50,735 nucleotides of DNA from Gemmatimonadota bacterium. Its GTDB lineage: Bacteria; Gemmatimonadota; Gemmatimonadetes; Gemmatimonadales; GWC2-71-9. Position 1 is the stretch's first letter; each line of letters begins with the position of its first letter. This document shows positions 1-8,359 of this stretch, piece by piece. The notes below the pieces were generated by a model that saw nothing but the letters and a program-made list of their open reading frames with translations, was not told the DNA's origin and searched no databases. A program made the translations under genes and the position numbers. The stretch is taken from the NCBI GenBank assembly GCA_016199245.1, contig JACQHC010000150.1:1-50735 (forward strand). Reading direction: 5' to 3'.

Positions 1-100
1 GCCTCCCGTCATTCGCTCACATCGCCCGACATCGCCTGCGATCGCCGGTCATCGCCTGGACTTTTTCGTCGCCATCTTCGTCGTCCCTGCTCGGCCCATC
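1..100. repeat. Short-period array, 10 bp, ATCGCC units (right arm only)
   Basis: Units beginning at 11, 21, 31, 41 and 51 each carry ATYCGC or ATCGCC followed by variable bases, exactly 10 bp apart. The pattern degrades to TCGTCG-type units up to about 100. Only the C-rich arm is seen; a G-rich arm, if present, lies left of the window. Confidence 0.7.
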
Positions 101-461
101 TTCACAACAAGCCAGCCTGCGGCGCGAACTGCTTCCCTCAGGGATTCGAGTCGTGGTGATCCAGCCGGGCTCCATCATCACGCCAATCTGGGACAAGGTG
201 GCCACGATGGACCTCGAGCGGTACCGCCACACCGCCTACGCCCCGGTCCTGCCGCGCGTACTGGAACGCACTCTCCGGTCCGGACTGCGGGGCCTTCCGC
301 CGGAGGCCGTGGCGGACGCCGTGCTCACCGCCCTTACCACCTCGCGGCCGCCTACGCGCATGCTCGTGGTGCGACGCCCCTGGTTCACCTGGCTCATGCG
401 GGTACTGCCGGATTGGTGGGCTGACCGGATGGTGCGCAAGGCGGTGTGGGACATGAAATGA
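3..461 (+). CDS. Short-chain dehydrogenase, C-terminal part (5' end outside window or replaced by repeat)
   Basis: From about base 111 the frame reads as the C-terminal third of an SDR oxidoreductase: a helix ending SLRREL, then SGIRVVVIQPGSIITPIWDK, the stretch after the catalytic Tyr/Lys where the cofactor loop sits, and a basic C-terminal tail. The YxxxK segment expected just before this is absent. Bases 1-100 are instead a period-10 CATCGCC array, and the frame stays open through it to the window edge. Either the array sits in frame inside the gene or the gene is a 5'-truncated remnant. A GTG at 153 is the first start-like codon but would begin inside the fold. The gene is tail to tail with the GMC oxidoreductase, 6 bp away. 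SDR assignment is fairly sure; substrate unknown. Confidence 0.6.
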   Translation, partial: LPSFAHIARHRLRSPVIAWTFSSPSSSSLLGPSSQQASLRRELLPSGIRVVVIQPGSIITPIWDKVATMDLERYRHTAYAPVLPRVLERTLRSGLRGLPPEAVADAVLTALTTSRPPTRMLVVRRPWFTWLMRVLPDWWADRMVRKAVWDMK

Positions 462-467
462 GACCAG

Positions 468-2000
468 TTACGCCCGCCCCGCCGCGTACCGCGCGAGGAC
501 CCGGCCGCCATCCGTTCCGCGTTGGCGAGGATCGTGAGACTGGTGTTGACCACCAGCGACGTGGGGATCGCCGCACCATCCGCCACGTAGAGCCCGGGGT
601 AGTCGAACACTTCACCGTTCACGTTGACCACTCCCCGTGACTTCGTCTCAGCCATCCGGCACGAACCCACCTGATGCGCGGTGGAGAAATGCAAGTCGGC
701 GTGCGGCGCGCCTTCACCATTCACGAAATGCGTCTCAACCAGCCGGCACCCATTCCGGCTGAGGATGGACTGGAGCAGCCTCTTCGTCTCCCGGTAGTAC
801 TCGCGCAGGTCCGCCTCGACATTCAGATGAAGCCTCAGACCTCCGTTACCGTCGGCACTCAGGCGGCCGAGTGGAGGTGTCATGCCGAACGACACCAGCA
901 CCATCATGCGATGCCGGAACTGCCGCATCAGCTCGACATTGGGAGCGCCCCAGTGCCACGGCTCGCGTGCATCGCCGTCCAGCCGCAGCCGGGCCGCCGC
1001 GACCGCCTGCAGCGGCAACGGCTTCGCGGCGGTGATCGTGATGCCGCGCGAGCCAGGAACTCGTAGCTGATCATCCCGGGATGCGACCGCCCAGCGAACA
1101 TGTCCCCATCCGCAAAGCCGTCCGGGAGAATGCCGGCCGCCTTGACACTGCCGTTGAAGGCGATGTTCCTGCCGATCTGATCGCTCAGCCGGGGCAGCAG
1201 AGCGCGGGAGTTGAGGAGCAAAGACGCCGTACCCACGGTGCCCGCCGCCAGCACCAGGATCCTGGCGCGATAGCCGACCAGGTCGCGGGATCCCGTACGG
1301 CGTCGGCACGTGACCAGGTACCGGAACGGAAGATCGGCGATCGCTCCACCGCCAGGGACGTTCCCCGGCTCGCCGATCGGCGCGACCGCCCGGGCCTCGA
1401 GATCGGTTTCGATGACCGCCCCGGCAGCCACTGCTTGCGGCAAGTAGTTGAGAAGAAGCGACTGCTTCGCGCCATAGACGCACCCCGTGACACAGAATCC
1501 GCTGCCCAGGCATCCCTGGACGGCGTAGCGGGCCCGCTCGCACGAGTAGCCGAGGTTCTTCATGAGCAGGGAGAACACGAGACCACTCTTGGGAACGAGC
1601 GCGGCATCGATCTGCTCGACGCGCAGCATGCCCTCGGCCATCTCGTACCAGGGATCCATCCCCGCGCGGTCGAGCCCGGCCGGCCAGAGCTTCCCCCCGT
1701 TCTGGTCCGTGAGGTGGAACGCGCGCGTGACGGCGCGCGCAGCGAGACCATTTCATAGAATCCCGACCCGCCCCCCAACGCTTCCGCGTAGGTCAAGCTC
1801 AGGCGATCGCCTGACAGGCTCTTCAGGTACCGCAGCAGGTAGCTCGGATCCTGAGTTTGACGGAAGTCCGCGAGCGGGTTGATATGCGGGCCCTTTTCCA
1901 GGACCGTGACGCGGAATCCGGCTTCCGCCAACCGCAGGGCGAACGCCGCTCCGCCAAAGCCGCTACCGATGATCAGCACATCCGTATCGATCGTTCTCAC
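468..2000 (-). pseudogene. GMC-family FAD oxidoreductase, broken by three frameshifts
   Basis: The frame opens with a Rossmann FAD motif (VLIIGSGFGGAAFALRLAEA), continues through GGGSGFYEMVSLRAP, CVTGCVYGAKQS and an NGSVKAAG segment, and ends with the GMC C-terminal signature HQVGSCRM, a GLYVADGAAIPT block and NTSLTILANAERMA. These blocks lie in three frames. The breaks fall near 1721-1728, 1044-1051 and about 495, each in a CG run; removing one CG from each restores a single frame ending at TAA 468-470. Start and stop are in register because the net insertion is 6 bp, giving an intended product of about 508 residues. GTG 2000 is preferred over 2036 because GAGGAG precedes it. It follows a subunit-3-like gene, suggesting a membrane-linked sugar or alcohol dehydrogenase complex. 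Sequencing error is the alternative to a real pseudogene. Confidence 0.75.
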
Positions 2001-2013
2001 GGCGCGCTCCTCT

Positions 2014-2628
2014 TCATGCCGGGTTGCCGTCCGCACTCACCGTGCGCGCCAGGAACCGCTGCGGGTTGGTATAGGTCGTCGCCGCGATCCCGCGGAACTG
2101 ATAGCGCCCCTCCCAGCCGATCAGCGGGCAGCCGCGTGTGTCTTCGTAGATGCCAGCGTAGTAGGCGATTTGCGTCAGGAAGATGGCGCCCCCATAGATC
2201 CGCGCGGTCGTGCCGCCTTCGGCCAGGCCCGCCTTGATCACCTCGGTTCGCTGAGCAGTGTCAAGCGCGTCGAACCGCGCCGTCCCGAACTGCCCCGCCG
2301 ACCGCTTGCACAAATCGGCTGCCAGGTACTCCGCACAGCGCGCCAGCGGGAACGCCGGATCGGTCAGCGCCCTGGTCAGATGGGGCTCGTGGGCGTCCGC
2401 GCCGGGAATCACGGCCGTCACGAACGCTGCGAGGATGAGCCTGGTCAGTTCCGGGGATTCATCGAAGTCTTCGGGGTACAGGTGCAGCACGACGCGCATC
2501 GGCGTACACCCCACCGCCGCGAGCCCCACACCGGCAATCGCCAGGCGGCGCAGCGCCGCTCGGCGATCGAGCGGCGGCTCGGACGGCCAATCGGTCAGCC
2601 GCAGCAGGTCCATCGGGGTCTCGAGCAT
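2014..2628 (-). CDS. Gluconate 2-dehydrogenase subunit 3 family protein
   Basis: The product matches the small subunit of GMC-type membrane dehydrogenases. It has a DRRAALRRL twin-arginine-like signal followed by a hydrophobic run and a lipobox-like LAAVGC, then a helical domain with FVTAVIPGAD and a C-terminal segment containing GWEGRY. These subunits are exported with the flavoprotein and serve assembly or electron transfer. The GMC gene follows directly: its GTG start lies 14 bp past this stop. The first ATG (2628) is used; ATG 2613 is equally possible, and a TTG at 2661 would lengthen it. With its partner frameshifted, the function of this subunit is in doubt. Confidence 0.75.
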   Translation of the reverse strand: MLETPMDLLRLTDWPSEPPLDRRAALRRLAIAGVGLAAVGCTPMRVVLHLYPEDFDESPELTRLILAAFVTAVIPGADAHEPHLTRALTDPAFPLARCAEYLAADLCKRSAGQFGTARFDALDTAQRTEVIKAGLAEGGTTARIYGGAIFLTQIAYYAGIYEDTRGCPLIGWEGRYQFRGIAATTYTNPQRFLARTVSADGNPA

Positions 2629-2676
2629 ACGAGCCAACGATGGACCGCTCGCCGCAAGCAACCGTCAAGGCGCCCG

Positions 2677-2709
2677 GAAAACAAAAAGCCCGGGTCACGC
2701 TACCCGGGC
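2677..2709 (-). terminator. Rho-independent terminator after the acyl-CoA dehydrogenase operon
   Basis: Read on the minus strand, GCCCGGGT and ACCCGGGC form a perfect 8-bp stem around a 6-nt loop and are followed at once by TTTTTGTTTT. It lies 115 bp beyond the acyl-CoA dehydrogenase stop and before the subunit-3 gene, so it closes the leftward operon. It is the only textbook intrinsic terminator seen in the window. Confidence 0.85.
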
Positions 2710-2823
2710 CTGGTTGCCAGCGCCGCCGTTCGTCGCCTGCTATCGCCGCTCTCCTCGTCTTGCCTCGTTGACCCTCGCCTTTCCTCTTCCCTTCGTGGGC
2801 CTCCGTCTCCCTGCGTCGCCACC
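2710..2823. repeat. Degenerate short-period spacer
   Basis: The spacer between the acyl-CoA dehydrogenase stop and the terminator has loosely periodic pieces (TCGTCGCCTGC, TATCGCCGC, CTCCGTCTCCCTGCGTCGCC). It looks like a decayed member of the array family; periodicity is weak and no hairpin arm pair is evident. Confidence 0.35.
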
Positions 2824-4008
2824 TCACCCCCCAAACGCGTTCAGCCCCGTAATCGCCTGGCCCAGGACGAGCGTGTGGATGTCGTGCGTTCCTTCGTAGG
2901 TGTACACGCTTTCCAGGTTGGCGAGGTGCCGCATCGCCTGGTATTCGGCCAGGATGCCGTTGGCGCCCAGCAACCGCCGCGTCTCCCGCGCGACCTCGGT
3001 GGCCATGTCCACGTTGTTCCGCTTGGCCAATGACACCTGTTCCGGCGTCATCGTGCCGCGGTCCTTGAGCCGGCCGAGCTGCACGCACAATAGTTGCCCC
3101 TTCGTGATTTCCGTCAGCATTTCGACGAGACGCGCTTGTTGCAACTGGTAGCCGCCGATCGGCCGGTCGAACATGACGCGGTTCTTGGCATACGTCACCG
3201 CCTCTTCGTAACACGCCATCGCCGCGCCGACCGACCCCCAGGCGATGCCGTAGCGCGCCTGCGTGAGGCACATCAGCGGGCTCTTCACGCCGCTCGACTT
3301 CGGCAGCAGGGCGTCTTTCGGGAGCCGCACGTCCTCGAGCACCAACTCACTCGTGTCGCTGGCCCGCAGCGAGAGCTTGCCTTTCTGGTCTTTCGCCGTG
3401 AATCCCTTCACGTCCGTGGGCACGATGAAGCCGCGAATGGATTTCGGGTCGTCAATCGCGCCGGTCTTCGCCCAGATGATGGCGACGTGCGCCGTGGACC
3501 CGTTGGTGATCCACATCTTGGCGCCGTTCAACACCCATCCGTCCGACGTCTCTTTCGCCGTGGTGATCAGGCCGCCGGGATTCGACCCGTAGTCGGGCTC
3601 GGTCAGTCCGAAACACCCGACGGCCTCGCCACGCGCGAGCCGTGGCAGCCAGCAGCGTCGCTGGTCCTCGCTCCCGAGCGCGTAGATGGGATACATGACC
3701 AGCGCGCCCTGCACCGACGCGAACGAGCGCACACCAGAATCGCCGCGTTCGAGCTCCTGCATGATGAGCCCGTAGGCCACGTTGTTTAGGCCGGCGCATT
3801 CGTACTCCTCCGGCAGGTTCGCGCCAAACACGCCCAGTTGAGCCAGTTCGGGCACCAGCTGGAGGGGAAACTTCCCCTGGACGTAGTGTTCCCCGATGAT
3901 CGGGAGCACCTCGTCGTCCACCCAGCGACGCACGGTGTCGCGCACGGCGCGCTCGTCGTCTGAGAGCAGCGAATCGATCTCGTAGAAATCAACACCCTGG
4001 AAAGCCAT
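2824..4008 (-). CDS. gcdH: Acyl-CoA dehydrogenase, glutaryl-CoA dehydrogenase type
   Basis: This 394-residue flavoprotein oxidises an acyl-CoA to the 2,3-enoyl-CoA in the cytoplasm. Family marks are FGLTEPDYGSNPGG and WITNGS in the middle domain and a C-terminal TYEGTHDIHTLVLGQAITG. The catalytic base is Glu at about 372. An Arg-Ser pair in RSFASVQGALVMYPI corresponds to the substrate-carboxylate-binding segment of glutaryl-CoA dehydrogenases, which also decarboxylate to crotonyl-CoA. ATG 4008 has GAGG just upstream. It starts 6 bp after the SprT-like gene, so the two are probably cotranscribed with the metallophosphoesterase, ending at the terminator 2677-2709. The acyl-CoA dehydrogenase call is secure; glutaryl specificity is likely but rests on motif reading. 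Confidence 0.88.
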   Translation of the reverse strand: MAFQGVDFYEIDSLLSDDERAVRDTVRRWVDDEVLPIIGEHYVQGKFPLQLVPELAQLGVFGANLPEEYECAGLNNVAYGLIMQELERGDSGVRSFASVQGALVMYPIYALGSEDQRRCWLPRLARGEAVGCFGLTEPDYGSNPGGLITTAKETSDGWVLNGAKMWITNGSTAHVAIIWAKTGAIDDPKSIRGFIVPTDVKGFTAKDQKGKLSLRASDTSELVLEDVRLPKDALLPKSSGVKSPLMCLTQARYGIAWGSVGAAMACYEEAVTYAKNRVMFDRPIGGYQLQQARLVEMLTEITKGQLLCVQLGRLKDRGTMTPEQVSLAKRNNVDMATEVARETRRLLGANGILAEYQAMRHLANLESVYTYEGTHDIHTLVLGQAITGLNAFGG

Positions 4009-4014
4009 GATTCC

Positions 4015-4656
4015 TCACATGTCAGGCGTGCGCCACGCCCGGGGCTCGATGCCGAGCGCCTCAGCCTGGCGACGGAAGGCCGGCCCGTGATCCGCCGGCA
4101 GCCCGGCCTCGGTTTGCCACTGGTGCACCATCTCGTGCAACAGGGTCTGGGCCACTTCATCCCAACCGTCGCGCCGGAGGTGACGTCGGGAAATCACGAT
4201 GCAAACGGCGCGGCCCGTCCCGTCCTCCAACAGCAGCTCACCCAGTCTCGTGCGCATGCGATGCGATAGCCGGACGGGAATGAACCGCAGCCGACCCGCG
4301 AATCGCTCCCGGTTCAAGTGCGCGTGCAGCCGCTCGAGTCGCTCGACGGGCGCGGCATCGCCAGCCCGCAGCCGTGGCACACGCGTCTGTCGCGGTCCAG
4401 CGTGGGCGATGGGGAACGCCAGCAGCCGGCGTCGCGCCTCCGAGCGCCGCGCGCGGGGCGTTCGCGGCCGGACGAAGTCCACGATGGCCCGCAGCACGTC
4501 GCCCGGCGCGGCGGCGTATCCGCGGTGTACGCGCAGCACATGGCCCCGCGTCACCGACACCATGACCGAGCGGTTGTCGTGCGCCACCACGCTTCGGACG
4601 CCGTCGAGGCCCGCGGCCCGCAATCGCCGTTCCAGCAGGTCGAGATCAGGCTGCAT
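4015..4656 (-). CDS. SprT-like zinc metallopeptidase domain protein
   Basis: The C-terminal half has the SprT-type HExxH motif (H174-E175-H178 in TLLHEMVHQW) and a downstream His190 in a DHGPAF segment as third zinc ligand. Before it is a strand carrying GRAVCIVISRRHL. The N-terminal 90 residues are Arg-rich and unassigned. SprT-like domains occur in DNA-protein crosslink proteases and in uncharacterised bacterial proteins; no substrate can be inferred. The start is ATG 4656, overlapping the metallophosphoesterase stop by 11 bp, which indicates translational coupling. Longer starts would only read back into the upstream gene. Confidence 0.8.
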   Translation of the reverse strand: MQPDLDLLERRLRAAGLDGVRSVVAHDNRSVMVSVTRGHVLRVHRGYAAAPGDVLRAIVDFVRPRTPRARRSEARRRLLAFPIAHAGPRQTRVPRLRAGDAAPVERLERLHAHLNRERFAGRLRFIPVRLSHRMRTRLGELLLEDGTGRAVCIVISRRHLRRDGWDEVAQTLLHEMVHQWQTEAGLPADHGPAFRRQAEALGIEPRAWRTPDM

Positions 4657-5497
4657 CGACTGGCGCAGCCTCTGCTCGGCGCACGCGCGTGAAGGCGTGA
4701 ACGTCCGACCGCCGGAATGTCCGGCGATCCACCACCCAGCGATAGAACTCCACGTGGATCGCCTCCTCATCCACGATGATCCGGTTGAACACCGGCGGCC
4801 GGCCCCCGCGCGAGCCGCGTGACAGCGTCCCGGCGCAGGAGACGACGATCCTCCGCTCCAGCAAGTCCGCCTGTTCCTGGTGGTCGTGTCCGCACAGAAC
4901 GATGTCGGCGCCGCACGCGGCGATGCGCCGCTGCGCCTGCCGCCATCGCGCGAGCCCCATCCGGCGCGACAGCTCTCCGCGCAGGACGTTGTGATGCAAC
5001 ACCAGGACCCGGACCTGCTCGGGACGCGCTCCCGCGAACACGGACCGCACGCGCCGCACCTCGCGTCCGGGCAGGTGTCCCTTCACCGCGATGTCACGAA
5101 CGCGCGGGGTGAGGGACCCCCAGGCCATCCCGTGCGCGGTGACCGCGCCGGCCACCACAGCCTCGGGGAACGAGAGGGTTGGCGCCAGCACGGGCCCGAA
5201 GTATGAGCGGAACTTCGCGTATTTCGCCGCTGCCCCGAACGGCAGGAACGGCCGCCACCACCACTGCACGTCGTGGTTGCCCGGGACCACGTACACCGGC
5301 GCCGTCCGCTCCAGCTCGCGCACAAGCCCGCGGCCGGCCTGCAACTCACCATGACGCGCGCGCTGGGACACGTCGCCCGACAGCACGATGCAGCGCGGGT
5401 CCAGATCCGGCACCAGCGCCTCCACGGCCTCGATCAGCGCTACGTCGGCCTTGCCGCCGAAGTGCGTGTCGGAGAGATGGACGATGCTGAAACTCAT
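4646..5497 (-). CDS. Calcineurin-like metallophosphoesterase
   Basis: All five metallophosphoesterase blocks are present in order: HLSDTHFGG (D10, H12), VLSGDVS, VVPGNHDVQ, LVLHHNVL and CGHDHQEQ. The product has 283 residues and no signal peptide or membrane segment, so it is a cytoplasmic dinuclear-metal phosphohydrolase, most like the Icc/CpdA group. Substrate not determinable. ATG 5497 is chosen because a GAGGTGGGGG ribosome-binding stretch lies just upstream and the fold begins at residue 3; a longer frame to 5590 only reads through the spacer repeat. First gene of the tightly packed three-gene group ending with the acyl-CoA dehydrogenase. Confidence 0.85.
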   Translation of the reverse strand: MSFSIVHLSDTHFGGKADVALIEAVEALVPDLDPRCIVLSGDVSQRARHGELQAGRGLVRELERTAPVYVVPGNHDVQWWWRPFLPFGAAAKYAKFRSYFGPVLAPTLSFPEAVVAGAVTAHGMAWGSLTPRVRDIAVKGHLPGREVRRVRSVFAGARPEQVRVLVLHHNVLRGELSRRMGLARWRQAQRRIAACGADIVLCGHDHQEQADLLERRIVVSCAGTLSRGSRGGRPPVFNRIIVDEEAIHVEFYRWVVDRRTFRRSDVHAFTRVRRAEAAPVDAA

Positions 5498-5520
5498 GCC
5501 CCCCACCTCACCGCACTCAC

Positions 5521-5632
5521 GCGGCGATGACAGGCGATCACAGGCGACGACAGGCGACGTCGGCCTGCAGCGCTCCATCGGATGCCACATCGCCCGCCAT
5601 CGCCCGTCATCGCCTGACGTCGGCCGGCCTTC
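5521..5632. repeat. Short-period inverted array, 10 bp, GGCGATnnCA / CATCGCCnnn
   Basis: The left arm has four 10-bp units starting at 5521, 5531, 5541 and 5551, each with GGCGAY. The right arm (5581-5630) has units ending CATCGCC with the same 10-bp step and closes with GACGTCGG, matching CGACGTCGG in the left arm. Arms are separated by about 25 nt, so the whole can fold as a long imperfect hairpin. Confidence 0.85.
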
Positions 5633-5942
5633 ACGGCAGTAACTCCCGCGCCGCCCGCCGCACGACCATCCCGCTCAGCAGGTACCAGATTGCCACCGCC
5701 ATCGCGCTCACCAGGCGGCCGCGCGGGTCCGGCGGGAGCCGGAGCAGCACGTACACCACCAGCAGCGCCGTGGTGGCCGCGGCGACCAGATGACCGAGTC
5801 TCCGCGCCCGGCGCTCGATCTCCTGGCGGCACTCGCGGCACACGGCGCCGAACGGCAAGTCCACGGGCCGGTGGCAACGCGGACACTCCTTCTCACGCCA
5901 GGCGCTGAGTAACGGCGTCGGCGAACTCCATCGTCGTTGCAT
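5631..5942 (-). CDS. Zinc-ribbon small membrane protein
   Basis: A 103-residue protein with a CPRC...CREC zinc ribbon near the N-terminus, a basic stretch (EIERRARRLG) and two hydrophobic segments, LVAAATTALLVVYVLLRL and a second near AMAVAIWYLLSGMVV. The ribbon is expected on the cytoplasmic side. Its only ATG (5942) overlaps the 3' end of the isocitrate dehydrogenase gene by 50 bp; GGAGG is close before it. Function unknown. The real start could be a non-ATG codon nearer the zinc ribbon. Confidence 0.6.
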   Translation of the reverse strand: MQRRWSSPTPLLSAWREKECPRCHRPVDLPFGAVCRECRQEIERRARRLGHLVAAATTALLVVYVLLRLPPDPRGRLVSAMAVAIWYLLSGMVVRRAARELLP

Positions 5943-6909
5943 GACCTCCGAGATCCTTGGTCCGAATCCCGTCCGTCCGGATCGTGTGCGCGAGGGCCTC
6001 ACGCATGCGCCCGGCACGGGGCGCCTCGCCGACATGGTCGAGCATCATGGCCGCGGCGAGGATGAGCGCGGACGGGTTGGCGATCCCGCGTCCCGCGATG
6101 TCGGGCGCGGACCCGTGAACCGCCTCGAAGATCGCCGCCCGCTGGCCGATGTTCCCGCCGGGCGCGAGGCCCAGCCCGCCGACCAGCCCCGCGATCTCGT
6201 CGCTCAGAATATCGCCGAACATATTCGTCGTGACGATGACGTCGAACTGCGAAGGATCGAGCACCAACTTCATCGCGCACGCATCGATGATCATGTCGTC
6301 GACGGCCACGCGTCCCTCGTAGCCGCGGGAGACGTCACGCCCCACCTCGAGGAATAACCCGCTCACCGCCTTGAGGATGTTGGCTTTGTGCACGATCGTG
6401 ACTTTGCGCCGTCCGTTCGTGAGCGCGTACTCGAACGCGTATCGCACGATCCGCTCGCACCCGTGTCGCGTGACGACCGCGAGTGACTGAGCCACCGCTT
6501 TCGGGTCGCCATCCACCGGGATGTGCGCCTCGAACCCCACGTACAGCCCTTCGGTGTTCTCGCGTACCAGCACGATGTCCACGCCGTCATACCGGCCGCC
6601 CGGGACGATGGAGGTCGTGGGCCGTACGTTGGCGTACAGGTCGAACTCTCGCCGCAGCGCCACGTTCACCGAACGGAAGCCGGTGCCCACCGGCGTCGTC
6701 AGCGGGCCCTTGAGCGCCAGGCCCGTGTGGCGAATGCTCTCCACCGTCGCGTCGGGCAGCGGCGTCCCGGCGTCGTTCAGCGCGGCCACGCCGCCCAGCT
6801 GCTCGTCCCACTCGAAGCTCGCGCCTGCTGCCGCCATCACGCGCAACGTCGCTTCCATGATTTCCGGGCCGATGCCGTCTCCCCGGATCAACGTGGCGCG
6901 GTGGGTCAT
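5893..6909 (-). CDS. Isocitrate/isopropylmalate dehydrogenase family, probably NAD-dependent isocitrate dehydrogenase
   Basis: A 338-residue beta-decarboxylating dehydrogenase. It begins with the family block IRGDGIGPEI, has LKGPLTTPVGTGFRSVNV and NVRPTTSIVPGGRYDGVDIV in the substrate-binding region, ENTEGLYVG, a catalytic Lys in TIVHKANILK, and the metal-binding segment TTNMFGDILSDE. The single-domain length and ENTEGLY block fit the NAD-IDH (IDH3-like) branch, which makes 2-oxoglutarate, rather than LeuB. The start ATG overlaps the TGA of the upstream lipoprotein gene (ATGA), so the two are translationally coupled. Homoisocitrate or isopropylmalate specificity cannot be fully excluded from sequence alone. 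Confidence 0.85.
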   Translation of the reverse strand: MTHRATLIRGDGIGPEIMEATLRVMAAAGASFEWDEQLGGVAALNDAGTPLPDATVESIRHTGLALKGPLTTPVGTGFRSVNVALRREFDLYANVRPTTSIVPGGRYDGVDIVLVRENTEGLYVGFEAHIPVDGDPKAVAQSLAVVTRHGCERIVRYAFEYALTNGRRKVTIVHKANILKAVSGLFLEVGRDVSRGYEGRVAVDDMIIDACAMKLVLDPSQFDVIVTTNMFGDILSDEIAGLVGGLGLAPGGNIGQRAAIFEAVHGSAPDIAGRGIANPSALILAAAMMLDHVGEAPRAGRMREALAHTIRTDGIRTKDLGGHATTMEFADAVTQRLA

Positions 6910-7547
6910 GGCAGTCCCGGCGTGAGCGCGCGAACGGCACGTCGCAAGGCGTCCCACGGATCGGACGCCTCGGCCCGTGCCACGGTGCGCCAGCCCACCA
7001 TGCCCGTGCGGACGTCAGCGAGCGCGACGGTGAGCTCGGCCCGGCCCGCGTCCTGCGACCCCGGCACGAACACAAGCGCGGCCGGGACCATGGCATACCG
7101 CTCGCCGGTGGCGGCGGTGAGCGTGCGCATCTGGCTCCACAGCGGATCGGGAATCTGCCGGAGCGACGGGGCTCGAAGCAGCGCGGTGGCCATCTGGTCC
7201 GGGTCGGCGAACACCCCGGCCCCGCGCCGCGCCGCCTGACGGAGCTGAGCGGGCGTTACCCACGCTACCTCCGGCACTCGTTCCTTCAGGTTTTCCGTGA
7301 GCAGGGAGTCGGCCCGGTCGAGTGCGACGCGGCGCGGACCCACCGCCTCGCTCCACGAGAGGGCCTCGTCGGTCGCCACGAGCGTCAACGGAAAGATAAC
7401 CACCTTCTGGCCCGCCAGCCCGGCGGTGGGGAGCGGCGCCGTCGGCGTAGGGAGACCGTCAGCCGGCCTGGCTCCGCCACAGCCGCCCGCGCAGGCAGCG
7501 CCGCCCAGGACGGCGGCGGCTCCGAACCAACTCCGTGAAACTCGCAA
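6906..7547 (-). CDS. Putative lipoprotein, function unknown
   Basis: A 213-residue protein with an N-terminal Arg-containing signal, a short hydrophobic run and several Cys in a Gly/Ala-rich patch (GGAACAGGCGG) that can act as a lipobox, so it is probably lipid-anchored and periplasmic. The mature part contains KVVIFPLTLV and later YAMVPAALVFVPG and ELTVALADVRTGMVGWRTVA, which resemble the beta-strands of periplasmic proteins of the FlgO/TolB-N type; this is only a resemblance. It lies 56 bp after the SDR gene and overlaps the isocitrate dehydrogenase start. Confidence 0.6.
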   Translation of the reverse strand: MRVSRSWFGAAAVLGGAACAGGCGGARPADGLPTPTAPLPTAGLAGQKVVIFPLTLVATDEALSWSEAVGPRRVALDRADSLLTENLKERVPEVAWVTPAQLRQAARRGAGVFADPDQMATALLRAPSLRQIPDPLWSQMRTLTAATGERYAMVPAALVFVPGSQDAGRAELTVALADVRTGMVGWRTVARAEASDPWDALRRAVRALTPGLP

Positions 7548-7603
7548 GTGTCCGGGAACTTAAGGGCCCATTGGCGGCGGGCAAAGGCCGCGGGGGCCGC
7601 GGG

Positions 7604-8359
7604 CTACGCGAGCGTCAATCCACCATCGACCAGAATCACCTGCCCGGTGATGTGCCGCGCCTCTTCCGAGCAGAGAAAGGCGACGACGTTCGCGACGTCC
7701 TCGGGCTCGGCAACGCGATTGAGCAGCGATTCCTTCTCCGCCCGCTCGACCACTTCCGGCGGGAGCTTCGAGAGCATCTCCGTGCGCACGAAGCCCGGCG
7801 CCACGGCGTTCACGTTGATGTTCGAAGGACCCAGGTCCACGGCCGCCGAGCGCGTGAGGCCAACCAGGGCCGCCTTGCTCGCGGCGTAGTTTGCGATGCC
7901 GAAGCCGGGCGTGTACGCCTGGTGGGAGGCCACGTTCACGATCTTGCCGTAGCGTTGTTTCCGCAACGTCGGCGCCACGGACCGGATGCAGTGGAACGCG
8001 CCGGTCACGTTCGTGTCCAGCACCTCGCGCCAAGCCGCGTCCGTGAGCCGCCACAGCGCGCCGTCATGCGCGATGCCCGCGTTATTCACGAGGTAGTGCA
8101 CGCCGCCAAGCTCGCCCTTCACCGCCGCGACGAACCTCTCGACGGCCGCGGAATCGCGCACATCGCATGCGGCGCCGTACACACCGACACCGAACGCCCG
8201 GAGGGCGGTTTCGGTCAGCAGGGCTTGCGCGCTGATGTCGCGATCGGGCACGTGCAGGTAGTTGAACGCGACGTTCACGCCGCGGCGGGCGAACTCCAGC
8301 GCAATCGCGCGTCCCAACCCGGTGGCGCCGCCCGTGACGATGGCGACGCTCCCCTTCAT
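7604..8359 (-). CDS. 3-oxoacyl-ACP reductase-like SDR (FabG family)
   Basis: A classical 251-residue short-chain dehydrogenase: cofactor motif TGGATGLGRAIA, NNAG at 92-95, catalytic Ser145, Tyr158 and Lys162 (YAASK), and a C-terminal ITGQVILVDGG. It would reduce 3-oxoacyl thioesters or related ketones with NAD(P)H in the cytoplasm. ATG 8359 begins directly before the first beta-strand; the frame runs upstream through the spacer repeat but that part has no SDR features. It heads the leftward run with the lipoprotein and isocitrate dehydrogenase genes. The family is certain, the substrate is not. Confidence 0.88.
   Translation of the reverse strand: MKGSVAIVTGGATGLGRAIALEFARRGVNVAFNYLHVPDRDISAQALLTETALRAFGVGVYGAACDVRDSAAVERFVAAVKGELGGVHYLVNNAGIAHDGALWRLTDAAWREVLDTNVTGAFHCIRSVAPTLRKQRYGKIVNVASHQAYTPGFGIANYAASKAALVGLTRSAAVDLGPSNINVNAVAPGFVRTEMLSKLPPEVVERAEKESLLNRVAEPEDVANVVAFLCSEEARHITGQVILVDGGLTLA

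Noticed and set aside
5498-5590. N-terminal extension of the metallophosphoesterase
   Set aside because: It is translated array sequence; ATG 5497 has a good ribosome-binding site and directly precedes the first catalytic strand.
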